A stretch of DNA of 64,000 nt from Microbispora sp. NBC_01189. GTDB lineage: Bacteria > Actinomycetota > Actinomycetes > Streptosporangiales > Streptosporangiaceae. Position numbers and translations under genes: made by a program. This document shows, piece by piece, positions 26,159-33,098 of this stretch. The notes under the pieces are model-generated. The model was not told the origin of the DNA. It was given only the letters and a program-made list of their open reading frames with translations, and did no database searches. Positions within the stretch are counted from its first letter, which is position 1. Every line of letters begins with the position of its first letter. The DNA is taken from contig NZ_CP108581.1 in NCBI RefSeq assembly GCF_036010665.1, forward strand, positions 1,022,001-1,086,000, read 5' to 3'.

Positions 26159-26578
26159 ATGAGTATCCAACGCGGCAGCGACAAGCACGGCCGCCGCCTT
26201 GACGAACAGCAGAAGCACGAAACGCAGGGCCTCGTGCAGGGCTCCGGGACCAGCCGGGCCGAGGAATGGCGCGAGACCGAGCCGACGCAGCAGCCCGAAC
26301 AGGACATGTCGCCACCGCGCCGCCAGCCGCCCGGCCGTGAGCCGGGGACGCCGCTCGGCATCACCCCCGCCGACGTGGAGCGCCGCAGCCACCTCGCCAC
26401 CTGGCTCAGTGACGCGGGCTTCCCCGCCGACCCCGCCAAGCTGCTCGACCACGCCGAGCGCAGAAACGCCCCCGACGCCGTGATCGACGCCGTACGGCGG
26501 CTGCCCGAGATGAGGTTCCACAACATCGGGGAGGTGGCGGAGGCCCTCGGGCTCGGAGTGGAACGCCAGCGCTGGTAG
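26159..26578 (+). CDS. DUF2795-domain protein
   Basis: A 139-residue protein. The first about 75 residues are hydrophilic, disordered and Gln/Arg/Pro-rich. Residues about 75-135 form a small helical domain (ATWLSDAGFPADPAKLLDHAERRNAPDAVIDAVRRLP, FHNIGEVAEALGL) like DUF2795, a widespread actinobacterial domain without a known biochemical role. The GGGAGGTGAGG ribosome site is strong. The gene is 9 bases ahead of the eRF1-like gene and shares its stress promoter. Confidence 0.82.
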   Translation: MSIQRGSDKHGRRLDEQQKHETQGLVQGSGTSRAEEWRETEPTQQPEQDMSPPRRQPPGREPGTPLGITPADVERRSHLATWLSDAGFPADPAKLLDHAERRNAPDAVIDAVRRLPEMRFHNIGEVAEALGLGVERQRW

Positions 26579-26587
26579 GGAGACCCG

Positions 26588-27655
26588 GTGAGACTCGACT
26601 TCATTCGCGGACTGTACGAGCCGGACGGTCCGTACGCCTCGGTCTACCTGGACACCGACCGGTCGTCCGAGGGAGCGGCCAACGTCGTCCGGCGGCGGTG
26701 GGCCCACCTGCGTGAGCTCCTCGCCGCGGAGGGAGCGCCGCCGGAGGCCCTCGATCCCATCGGGGAGCTGATGCTCGATCCCGTCTGGGCGGTGCCCGGT
26801 CGCGCGGTCTTCGCGAGGGAGGGCGAGATCGCCCTGACCGAGCCGCTCGCCCACCGCCCCCGCCGGCAGACCGCGCGGTGGTCGCCGCTCCCCCACGTCG
26901 TGCCGCTGCTGGCGCAGCGCGGGGAACACGTGCCGCACGTCGAGGTGCTCGCCGATCGGGCGGGCGGCGAGGTGACCGTGGTCGCGGAGGGCCGGCGGCG
27001 CGAGACGACGGTGGAGGTCGCGGACCGGCCCATCCAGAAGACGGGCGCGGGCGGCTGGTCGCAGGGCAACTTCGAGCGGGAGGTCGAGGAGACCTGGCGC
27101 CGCAACGCCGTGGCCGTCGCGGAGGTCGTGGAGAAGGAGGCGCACGGCGTCTGCGCCGAGGTCGTCGTCCTGGCCGGGGATCCCAAGGCGCGGGCCCTGG
27201 TGACCGACCACCTCGCCAAGGACGTCGTACGGCGGCTCACGGTGGCCGAGCACGGCAGCCGCGCGCCCGGCGCCGACCCGCACCTCTTCCGGCAGGAGGT
27301 CGACGCGGCCTGCCGGGGCTGGGTCGACCGCCGGTGCGCGGAGTTGCTGGAGGCGTTCGCGGCCGGACCGGCCGTGGCGGGCCTGCAGGAAACGGCCCGC
27401 GCGCTGCGCGAAAGGCGGGTCGGCACCGTTCTGGTGCGCGACGACCCGTCCTCCACCGCGACGATGTGGATCGGGCCCGAGCCCACCCAGTTGTCCACCG
27501 ATCCGGCCGAACTGGTCGCGTGGGGAGTCGAGGAGCCGGTGCGGGAACGGGCCGACGCGGCCATCGCGCGGGCGGTGGCCGCGACGGACGCCGAGCTGTG
27601 GTTCGTCGATCACATCGACTCGCCGGACGGCATCGGCGCCCTGCTCCGCTTCTGA
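26588..27655 (+). CDS. Bacterial eRF1-like protein (Rv2629/Balon, Vms1-type family)
   Basis: A 355-residue protein of the bacterial archaeo-eukaryotic release-factor-like family. The N-terminal ETLYEPDGPYASVYLDTDR-like opening (here FIRGLYEPDGPYASVYLDTDRS), the central DRAGGEVTVV block with TTVEVADRPIQKTGAGGWSQ, and the C-terminal L7Ae-like part (VGTVLVRDDPSSTATMWIG) are typical. Members such as mycobacterial Rv2629 and Psychrobacter Balon bind the ribosomal A site during stress or hibernation. That role and the SigB-like promoter upstream agree, but ribosome binding here is inference. The GTG start is 9 bases after the DUF2795 stop. Confidence 0.85.
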   Translation: MRLDFIRGLYEPDGPYASVYLDTDRSSEGAANVVRRRWAHLRELLAAEGAPPEALDPIGELMLDPVWAVPGRAVFAREGEIALTEPLAHRPRRQTARWSPLPHVVPLLAQRGEHVPHVEVLADRAGGEVTVVAEGRRRETTVEVADRPIQKTGAGGWSQGNFEREVEETWRRNAVAVAEVVEKEAHGVCAEVVVLAGDPKARALVTDHLAKDVVRRLTVAEHGSRAPGADPHLFRQEVDAACRGWVDRRCAELLEAFAAGPAVAGLQETARALRERRVGTVLVRDDPSSTATMWIGPEPTQLSTDPAELVAWGVEEPVRERADAAIARAVAATDAELWFVDHIDSPDGIGALLRF

Positions 27656-27667
27656 CGCCCGCGTCAG
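27652..27667. terminator. Compact palindrome at convergent gene ends
   Basis: CTGACGC (27652-27658) and GCGTCAG (27661-27667) are perfect inverted repeats separated by two bases. The TGA of the eRF1-like gene and that of lutC both lie inside. It could form a cruciform or a short stem-loop and end transcription from both sides. Confidence 0.45.
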
Positions 27668-28350
27668 GCGACGATCAGCACTTCGAGCGTGCGGGGGCCG
27701 TGCACGCCCTCCACCCGGTTCAGCTCGATGTCGCTGGTGGCGGAGGGACCGCTGATCCAGGTCAGGGGCCGGAGGGGGTCCAGCCGGGCGACCGCGTCCG
27801 GGACGCCGGCGACGACCTGGCCCGCCCGCACCACGCACAGGTGATAGTCGGGCACCAGCGACAGCGCCCGCCGCCCCTGGCCGGGCCCGGCGTCCAGGAC
27901 GATCGTGCCGGTCTCCGCGACGGCCACGGCGCAGGTGGTGAGCACGCCGTCCAGGGCGTCGAGATCGGCGGCGGTCAGCGGCGGCTCGTCGGCGACCCGC
28001 TCGGCGCGGACGGCGGCCGTCCACGCCGCGGGGAACCCTCCGGGCACGGCGACCCGCCGCGCCCCGCGCTCGGCGAGGGACCGCGCGACGCGCTCCGGCA
28101 CGCCCGCCTCGTCCACGACGTGGACGACCGCGCGATAGTCCCGGAGCCGTTCCTCGAACAGCCTGATCTCGTCCGGCCTCCCGTCGCGGGTCTCGGGCGG
28201 GCTCTCGGGCGGGGTTTCCGACGAGGCCGCGCCCAGGGGCTCGGACGGCGTCCCGGACGGGCCGCGGTAGGCACGCGGGATCTCGACGTCGGGCACGCCG
28301 GCGACGGCTTGGCGGACCCGGGCGAGGATCAGGTCGCGGGAGCGGCTCAT
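27664..28350 (-). CDS. lutC: Lactate utilization protein LutC
   Basis: A 228-residue LutC/YkgG (DUF162/LUD) protein, the smallest component of the LutABC L-lactate oxidase system. Conserved blocks include SLAERGARRVAVPGG, TCAVAVAETGTIVLDAGPGQGRRALSLVPDYHLCVV and the C-terminal SGPSATSDIELNRVEGVHGPRTLEVL. A Ser/Pro/Glu-rich insert follows the N-terminal helix. The ATG overlaps the lutB stop (ATGA), and the gene ends in a palindrome shared with the convergent gene. Confidence 0.95.
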   Translation of the reverse strand: MSRSRDLILARVRQAVAGVPDVEIPRAYRGPSGTPSEPLGAASSETPPESPPETRDGRPDEIRLFEERLRDYRAVVHVVDEAGVPERVARSLAERGARRVAVPGGFPAAWTAAVRAERVADEPPLTAADLDALDGVLTTCAVAVAETGTIVLDAGPGQGRRALSLVPDYHLCVVRAGQVVAGVPDAVARLDPLRPLTWISGPSATSDIELNRVEGVHGPRTLEVLIVA

Positions 28351-29801
28351 CGGCGGCCTCCGTCCGTGCGGTCCCACCAGTCGCGGAAGGACTCCCGGGG
28401 CACCTCGGGCAGGTCCCGGGTGTCCGTCCAGGCCGCCAGTGGCCCGGGCAGCCGCCGGGGCGCGAGTCTCCGCAGCCGTCCCCCGATCCGCTGCATCCGC
28501 GCCAGCCGTCCCGACCGCCGCAGCACCCAGCCCGCGGCGGCCATCCCGGCGCGTTCCGGCCAGGGATGCGGTGCGCGGGCGCGCAGGTCGACCAGCACCG
28601 ACGGGATGTCGATCGCCACCGGGCAGACGTCGTAACAGGCGCCGCACAGCGAGGAGGCGTACGGCAGCGAGCGGTCCAGCTCGGAGCTCATGCCGCGTAG
28701 CTGCGGCGTCAGGATCGCCCCGATCGGCCCCGGGTAGACCGATCCGTAGGCGTGGCCGCCCGTCCGCTCGTACACCGGGCAGACGTTGAGGCAGGCCGAG
28801 CAGCGGATGCAGCGCAGCGCCTGGCGGCCCACCTCGTCGGCGAGGACGCGGGTGCGGCCGTTGTCGAGCAGCACGAGATGGAACTCCTGGCCCTCCGTCG
28901 CGCCCGTCCACATCGAGGTGTAGGGGTTCATCCGCTCGCCCGTCGAGCTGCGGGGCAGGAGCTGCAGGAAGACCTCCAGGTCGCGCCAGGACGGCAGCAC
29001 CTTCTCTATGCCGACCACGCTGATCAGGGTGGTCGGCAGCGTGAGGCACATCCGCCCGTTGCCCTCCGACTCCAGCACGACCAGGGTGCCGGTCTCCGCG
29101 ATCGCGAAGTTGGCCCCCGAGATCGCGACCTTCGTCTTCAGGAAACGCTCGCGCAGGTGCAGCCGGGCCGCCTCGGCCAGGGCCGCGGGGTCGTCGGTCA
29201 GGTCCTCCGGGGCGGGACGGCCCCAGCTCGCCATGCGCCCGGCGAAGATCTCCCGGATCTCCGCGCGGTTGCGGTGGATCGCGGGGACGAGGATGTGCGA
29301 GGGCCGATCGTCGCCCAGTTGCACGATGAGCTCGGCCAGGTCGGTCTCGTACGCCGTGATGCCGTGGTCGAGCAGCGCCTCGTTGAGGCCGATCTCCTGG
29401 GTGGCCATCGACTTGACCTTCACGACCTCGGTCTCGCCCGTGGCCTTCACCAGGCCGGCGACGATCTCGTTGGCCTCGGCCGCGTCGGCGGCCCAGTGCA
29501 CGTGGCCCCCGGCCGCCGTGACGGCCTCCTCCAGCCGGAGCAGGTATCGGTCGAGGTTGCGGAGGGTGTGGTCCTTGATCGCCCGCCCGGCCTCGCGCAG
29601 CGCGGCCCAGTCGGGCACCTCCGCGACCACGCTCGCCCGCCTGGCCCTGATCGTCCGGGTCGCCTTGCGGAGGTTGAACCGCAACTGCGAGTCCCGTACG
29701 GCCGTCGCGGCGTTCCGGGGGAAGGGCCGCGTCGCCGGCATCCCGAGGAAGGTGACGCTCACCGGGCGCTCACCCCGCTCTACCCGGGCGTCCCCGATCA
29801 T
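28347..29801 (-). CDS. lutB: Iron-sulfur lactate utilization protein LutB
   Basis: A 484-residue protein that joins a LUD domain (KVKSMATQEIGLNEAL, AISGANFAIAETGTLVVLESEGNGRM) to a ferredoxin-like part with two 4Fe-4S motifs, CIRCSACLNVCPVYE and CGACYDVCPVAID, near residues 310 and 360. With LutA and LutC it oxidises L-lactate to pyruvate and passes electrons to the respiratory chain. The first ATG (29801) overlaps the lutA stop; homology would also allow a GTG 14 codons later. A basic C-terminal segment follows the clusters. Confidence 0.96.
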   Translation of the reverse strand: MIGDARVERGERPVSVTFLGMPATRPFPRNAATAVRDSQLRFNLRKATRTIRARRASVVAEVPDWAALREAGRAIKDHTLRNLDRYLLRLEEAVTAAGGHVHWAADAAEANEIVAGLVKATGETEVVKVKSMATQEIGLNEALLDHGITAYETDLAELIVQLGDDRPSHILVPAIHRNRAEIREIFAGRMASWGRPAPEDLTDDPAALAEAARLHLRERFLKTKVAISGANFAIAETGTLVVLESEGNGRMCLTLPTTLISVVGIEKVLPSWRDLEVFLQLLPRSSTGERMNPYTSMWTGATEGQEFHLVLLDNGRTRVLADEVGRQALRCIRCSACLNVCPVYERTGGHAYGSVYPGPIGAILTPQLRGMSSELDRSLPYASSLCGACYDVCPVAIDIPSVLVDLRARAPHPWPERAGMAAAGWVLRRSGRLARMQRIGGRLRRLAPRRLPGPLAAWTDTRDLPEVPRESFRDWWDRTDGGRR

Positions 29802-30556
29802 CGGGCGCTCAGCGGACGCTCAGTGGCGCCGACCGGCTCGGCCGCGCCGAGGATCTCGGCCAGATGCATCACCCGTACGCCCGACTTCTGCCGAGCGAGC
29901 ATTCCGCCGATGTGCATGAGGCAGGAGTTGTCGGCCGCGCACAGCACCTCGGCGCCGGTGTCGAGGACCGCGCGCACCTTGTCGGCGCACATCGCCGCCG
30001 ACACGTCGGCGTTCTTCAGCGCGAAGGTGCCGCCGAAGCCGCAGCACTCCTCCGCGCCCGGCAGCGGCACCAGGTCGATCCCCTTCACCTGGCGCAACAG
30101 GGCCAGCGGCCGGTCGCCGAGGTGGACGCCGCGCAGCGAATGGCAGGTCGGGTGGTAGGTGACCCGGTGCGGGAAGCTCGCACCGACGTCGGTCACGCCC
30201 AGCACGTCGACGACGAACTCGGTGAGCTCGTACGTCCTCGGCACGACCCGCGCCACCGCGTCGGCGAAGGGCCCGGACGCCCCGGCCAGCCTCGGGTACT
30301 GCTCGCGGATCATCGCCGCGCACGAACCGGAGGGCACGACCACCGCGTCGTAGCCGCGCAGGACCGCCACGCTGCGCCGGGCCAGCCGTACGGCCTCGTC
30401 CCGGTAGCCGGTGTTGGCGTGCATCTGGCCGCAGCAGGTCTGGCCGCGCGGGAACTCGACGTCGACGCCGAGCCGGCGCAGCAGCGTCACGACCGCCCGC
30501 CCGGTGGCCGGGAAGAGCGTGTCGTTGACGCAGGTGACGAACAGGGCGACCCGCAC
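29798..30556 (-). CDS. lutA: Lactate utilization protein LutA (CCG-domain)
   Basis: A 252-residue protein with two cysteine-rich CCG domains (CCGQMHANTGYRDEA and CCGFGGTFALKNADVS, with associated CVND and CHSLRG cysteines) that hold Fe-S cofactors, as in heterodisulfide reductase and glycolate oxidase GlcF. It is the first gene of lutABC. The GTG at 30556 is chosen because GGGAGGGC lies just upstream and homologues start VRVALFVTC; an upstream ATG at 30607 would add 17 residues across the presumed promoter. Confidence 0.95.
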   Translation of the reverse strand: MRVALFVTCVNDTLFPATGRAVVTLLRRLGVDVEFPRGQTCCGQMHANTGYRDEAVRLARRSVAVLRGYDAVVVPSGSCAAMIREQYPRLAGASGPFADAVARVVPRTYELTEFVVDVLGVTDVGASFPHRVTYHPTCHSLRGVHLGDRPLALLRQVKGIDLVPLPGAEECCGFGGTFALKNADVSAAMCADKVRAVLDTGAEVLCAADNSCLMHIGGMLARQKSGVRVMHLAEILGAAEPVGATERPLSAR

Positions 30557-30582
30557 GTGCCCTCCCGGCGTGTACGGTCGGC

Positions 30583-30608
30583 CCGAATAGGGACCGAATA
30601 TGGTCAAA
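30583..30608 (-). promoter_or_regulatory. Direct-repeat element and -35-like site upstream of lutABC
   Basis: CCGAATA occurs twice (30583-30589 and 30594-30600) with an 11-bp period, one helical turn, just beside a minus-strand TTGACC (30607-30602). This is the right place for a lactate-responsive regulator, but no lut regulator gene is adjacent, so the role is conjectural. Confidence 0.3.
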
Positions 30609-30667
30609 CCCTACCTCCTGGTCCCCTTCCGGGCTCGACGAGAGCGTCTCCCAGAGGTGTCCTCCGT

Positions 30668-30800
30668 TAGAGCACGCTCCGGCCGTCGCCGATCTTCGTC
30701 ACCGCGCCCGCGTCGTGCGGACCGCCAGGTGATCGCCGACCCCGCCCGTGCTGAGGCCGAGCCCGCGGGCGAGCAGCCGGGCGCTGCCGAACATCGTCGT
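30668..30800 (-). pseudogene. Remnant of an ArsR-type winged-helix regulator
   Basis: Minus-strand translation from 30794 gives a recognition-helix-like segment LLARGLGLSTGGVGDHLAV. In the next frame it continues as HDAGAVTKIGDGRSVL before a TAA at 30670. Joined, the two match the core of ArsR/DUF5937-type regulators (LGLSxGGVSxHLAVLRxAGxVTxxRxGRSVLY). A small indel after HLAV breaks the frame, and the domains on either side are missing. The fragment lies upstream of lutA and next to a second decaying locus. Confidence 0.6.
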
Positions 30801-30913
30801 CGGCGTGACGCAGGTCTTCGGGTTCGCCGAAGAGCGGAAACCATTCGTGAACTATCCGACGAAAGTCGGCGTTGGCAACGGTGAAAAGACCTCAGATATC
30901 ACCGAGGAGATCG

Positions 30914-31225
30914 ATGGACCAGTCCGACGCCGCCACATTGGCGGTTTCCGTGCTCGCGCTCGTCGTGTCCGTGATCACCGCTTTGCGGCAGACGACGATG
31001 ATGCGGAACTCGAATCAGCTCCCCGTTCTGGTTGAGCTTTTCCAAGAATTCCGGTCGGCTGAATGGCAACGCGCCGAGGCCTACGTTCTGGGGCGTCTCC
31101 GAACCGAGCACGACCCGCAGGCCGGCTGCTCCGCTCTGCCGGACGAGGCGAGGATCGCCGTCAACAACTGCGGATCCGCATTCCGTGGCGCGGCTGACCC
31201 GAGGGGAATGAACGGCGGCGCGTGA
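30914..31225 (+). pseudogene. Truncated first copy of a duplicated single-pass membrane protein gene
   Basis: A 103-codon ORF (ATG 30914, GAGGAG ribosome site) whose first about 85 residues match the intact gene at 31380: MDQSDAATLAVSVLALVVSV against MDLFGAATLAVSLLALAVSV, and an identical NQLPVLVELFQEFRS block. After IAV (about 31170) the similarity ends and the reading frame soon stops (FRGAADPRGMNGGA). It lacks the C-terminal half of the family, so it is a decayed or truncated paralogue, though translation of the short form is possible. Confidence 0.65.
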
Positions 31226-31379
31226 CAACATGCGAGGCGGTCGCCACGCGGCGCCCGGGGAGAACCGGTCCCGTCCCGGCGACGGGATCGGCGGGCACCG
31301 CCATTCCTCCTCGCGAACCATTCCGGTGAGCCGGGCGTTGGCAACGGTGAAAGGGCACCGAATGGCAACGAGGAGATCG

Positions 31380-31931
31380 ATGGATCTGTTCGGCGCCGCC
31401 ACGTTGGCGGTCTCTCTGCTCGCGCTCGCCGTGTCCGTCGCGACGGCACTGCGGCAGATACGGATAATGCACCACAACAACCAGCTCCCCGTTCTGGTCG
31501 AGCTGTTCCAAGAATTCCGGTCGTCGGAATTCCAGCTGGCCGAGCGGTACGTCGTCCAGCGACTGCGGGACGAGCACGATCCGGGAACGGGCTGCATGCT
31601 GCTGCCCGAGGAGGCGTTTCTCGCCGTCACCAAGGTCGTTGGCTTCTACAGCGGATGCGGCGCCTTCATGGCGCGGAAGATGGCGGACGAGGGGCTGGTC
31701 GTCCCGCTTCTCGGTTATCGGGCGAGCCGGGCGTGGGACGCGCTGGAGCCGTTCATCAGGAGGGAACGGGAAATCCGGGAGTCGAGCGACCGCTATGCCA
31801 GTGTTTTCGAGGACTTCGTGTGGCGGGTCCGGCGGCACCCGTCGCTGGAGAAGGCCTACGGCCTCCGCCTCAGAACGCTCCCGCCGGCCCCGGCCCGGGA
31901 TGTTCCGCCCCCGGAGCCGCAAACGACATAA
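31380..31931 (+). CDS. Single-pass membrane protein with cytoplasmic helical domain, function unknown
   Basis: A 183-residue protein with one N-terminal transmembrane helix (residues about 6-27, AATLAVSLLALAVSVATAL) followed by a soluble helical domain containing NNQLPVLVELFQEFRS, HDPGTGCMLLPEEAFLAV, SGCGAFMARKMADEGLVV and a Pro-rich end. It resembles DUF4760-like proteins; no catalytic motif is visible. The ATG at 31380 has AGGAG 7 bases ahead and aligns with the truncated upstream copy, whose leader (GCGTTGGCAACGGTGAAA) is also duplicated here. Confidence 0.75.
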   Translation: MDLFGAATLAVSLLALAVSVATALRQIRIMHHNNQLPVLVELFQEFRSSEFQLAERYVVQRLRDEHDPGTGCMLLPEEAFLAVTKVVGFYSGCGAFMARKMADEGLVVPLLGYRASRAWDALEPFIRREREIRESSDRYASVFEDFVWRVRRHPSLEKAYGLRLRTLPPAPARDVPPPEPQTT

Positions 31932-32027
31932 CCCTCTCCTATCGGCGTACGAGCCGGGGCCTGATTAACGGCGTCGCGGACGGGATAAGAGTGAGGCAGG
32001 TCACAGCGGCGCCGAGGGGAGAACCAG

Positions 32028-33098
32028 ATGCGGTCCACGTCGTCACCGGTGAGCCGGGCGGCCGCCGGCGTGTACGCGTGCCTCGCCGCCCAGGTCGTCT
32101 CGCTGACCGCGCTGGCGGTGTTCGAACAGGCCAGGGGCAGGCGGCTGGCCGCCCAGATCGCGGCGTTCGGCGGCGACCCCGCATCTCCGGCCGCGCGGGC
32201 CGTCAGCGGCGCGGCGACGGCGTTCGCCGTGCTCGTCCTGGTGCTGCTGACCGCCACCGTGGCCGCCGTGGTCGCCTACCTGTCCTGGCTGCGGCTCGTA
32301 CGGCCGGGCACACCGCCCGCGGTGCTCGCGGTGGCCTGTCTCGTGCCCGGGATCAACCTGGTGATGCCGCCGATTCTCGCCGACCTGGCGTGGCGTGAGA
32401 CACCGGCGCCCGCGCGCGGGGGCCCGGGACGTCCGCGGCGCGCGACCGGGGACGACGACCACCCCGCGTACGGGCGCCGCGCGGCCTCACAGCCCGGCGC
32501 GACGGGGGTGGCCGGGGGCACCGGGGTGTCTGGGCTGACCGGGGCGACCAGGGTGTCTGGGCTGACCGGCGACGGGCCGGACGACCGTCTCCGGTGGCGG
32601 GCGACGCTCGCCTGCTGGTGGCTCAGCTGGCTGGCCGCGCTCGGCCTGGTGTTCGCGGGCCCGGCGCGGGACGGGCTGACCGGCCTCGGCCTGCCGCAGG
32701 TCGCCGCGGTGACCGTCGCGGCGATCCTCTGCGCCGCCGCCGTCCGCGAGGTCACCGACCGGCACGCGGGCGTCGCCGACCGCGGGCGCGACAGGCAGGG
32801 CGCCACCCGCTCCCCGGTTCACCTCACGCCGGCCGGAGCGCCTTCGGGAGCACCGGGCGGAACGCCCTTGGGAGCACCGGGCGGAACGATCGCCACGGCG
32901 GGCGGCACGCCGCACAGCGCGACGGACGCTGCGATGGACGGCGCCGGCGCGGGGCGCGCGGACGGCGCGGCCCGTCAGCGGCCGGGCGGGGTGCCCGAAC
33001 TGCCGGAGCTGGCGTGCCAGAGCCGCCGCTGGGGCTCCCCCGGAGGGCCGGGGAGCCGTCCTTCCCGCGCGGCGGGCGGGGCCCCGTTGTCGGAGTAG
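32028..33098 (+). CDS. DUF4328-like membrane protein with disordered Gly/Ala-rich tail
   Basis: A 356-residue protein with about four hydrophobic segments (residues about 12-30, 60-85, 100-115 and 185-245). Between them are the blocks YLSWLRLVRPGTPPAVL and CLVPGINLVMPPILADLAW, which resemble DUF4328 proteins of actinomycetes. A loop of GVSGLTGATRVSGLTG repeats lies in the middle, and the last 110 residues are disordered. The final about 124 bases lie opposite the end of convergent dnaE2, so one of the two ends may be over-extended. Function is unknown. Confidence 0.7.
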   Translation: MRSTSSPVSRAAAGVYACLAAQVVSLTALAVFEQARGRRLAAQIAAFGGDPASPAARAVSGAATAFAVLVLVLLTATVAAVVAYLSWLRLVRPGTPPAVLAVACLVPGINLVMPPILADLAWRETPAPARGGPGRPRRATGDDDHPAYGRRAASQPGATGVAGGTGVSGLTGATRVSGLTGDGPDDRLRWRATLACWWLSWLAALGLVFAGPARDGLTGLGLPQVAAVTVAAILCAAAVREVTDRHAGVADRGRDRQGATRSPVHLTPAGAPSGAPGGTPLGAPGGTIATAGGTPHSATDAAMDGAGAGRADGAARQRPGGVPELPELACQSRRWGSPGGPGSRPSRAAGGAPLSE

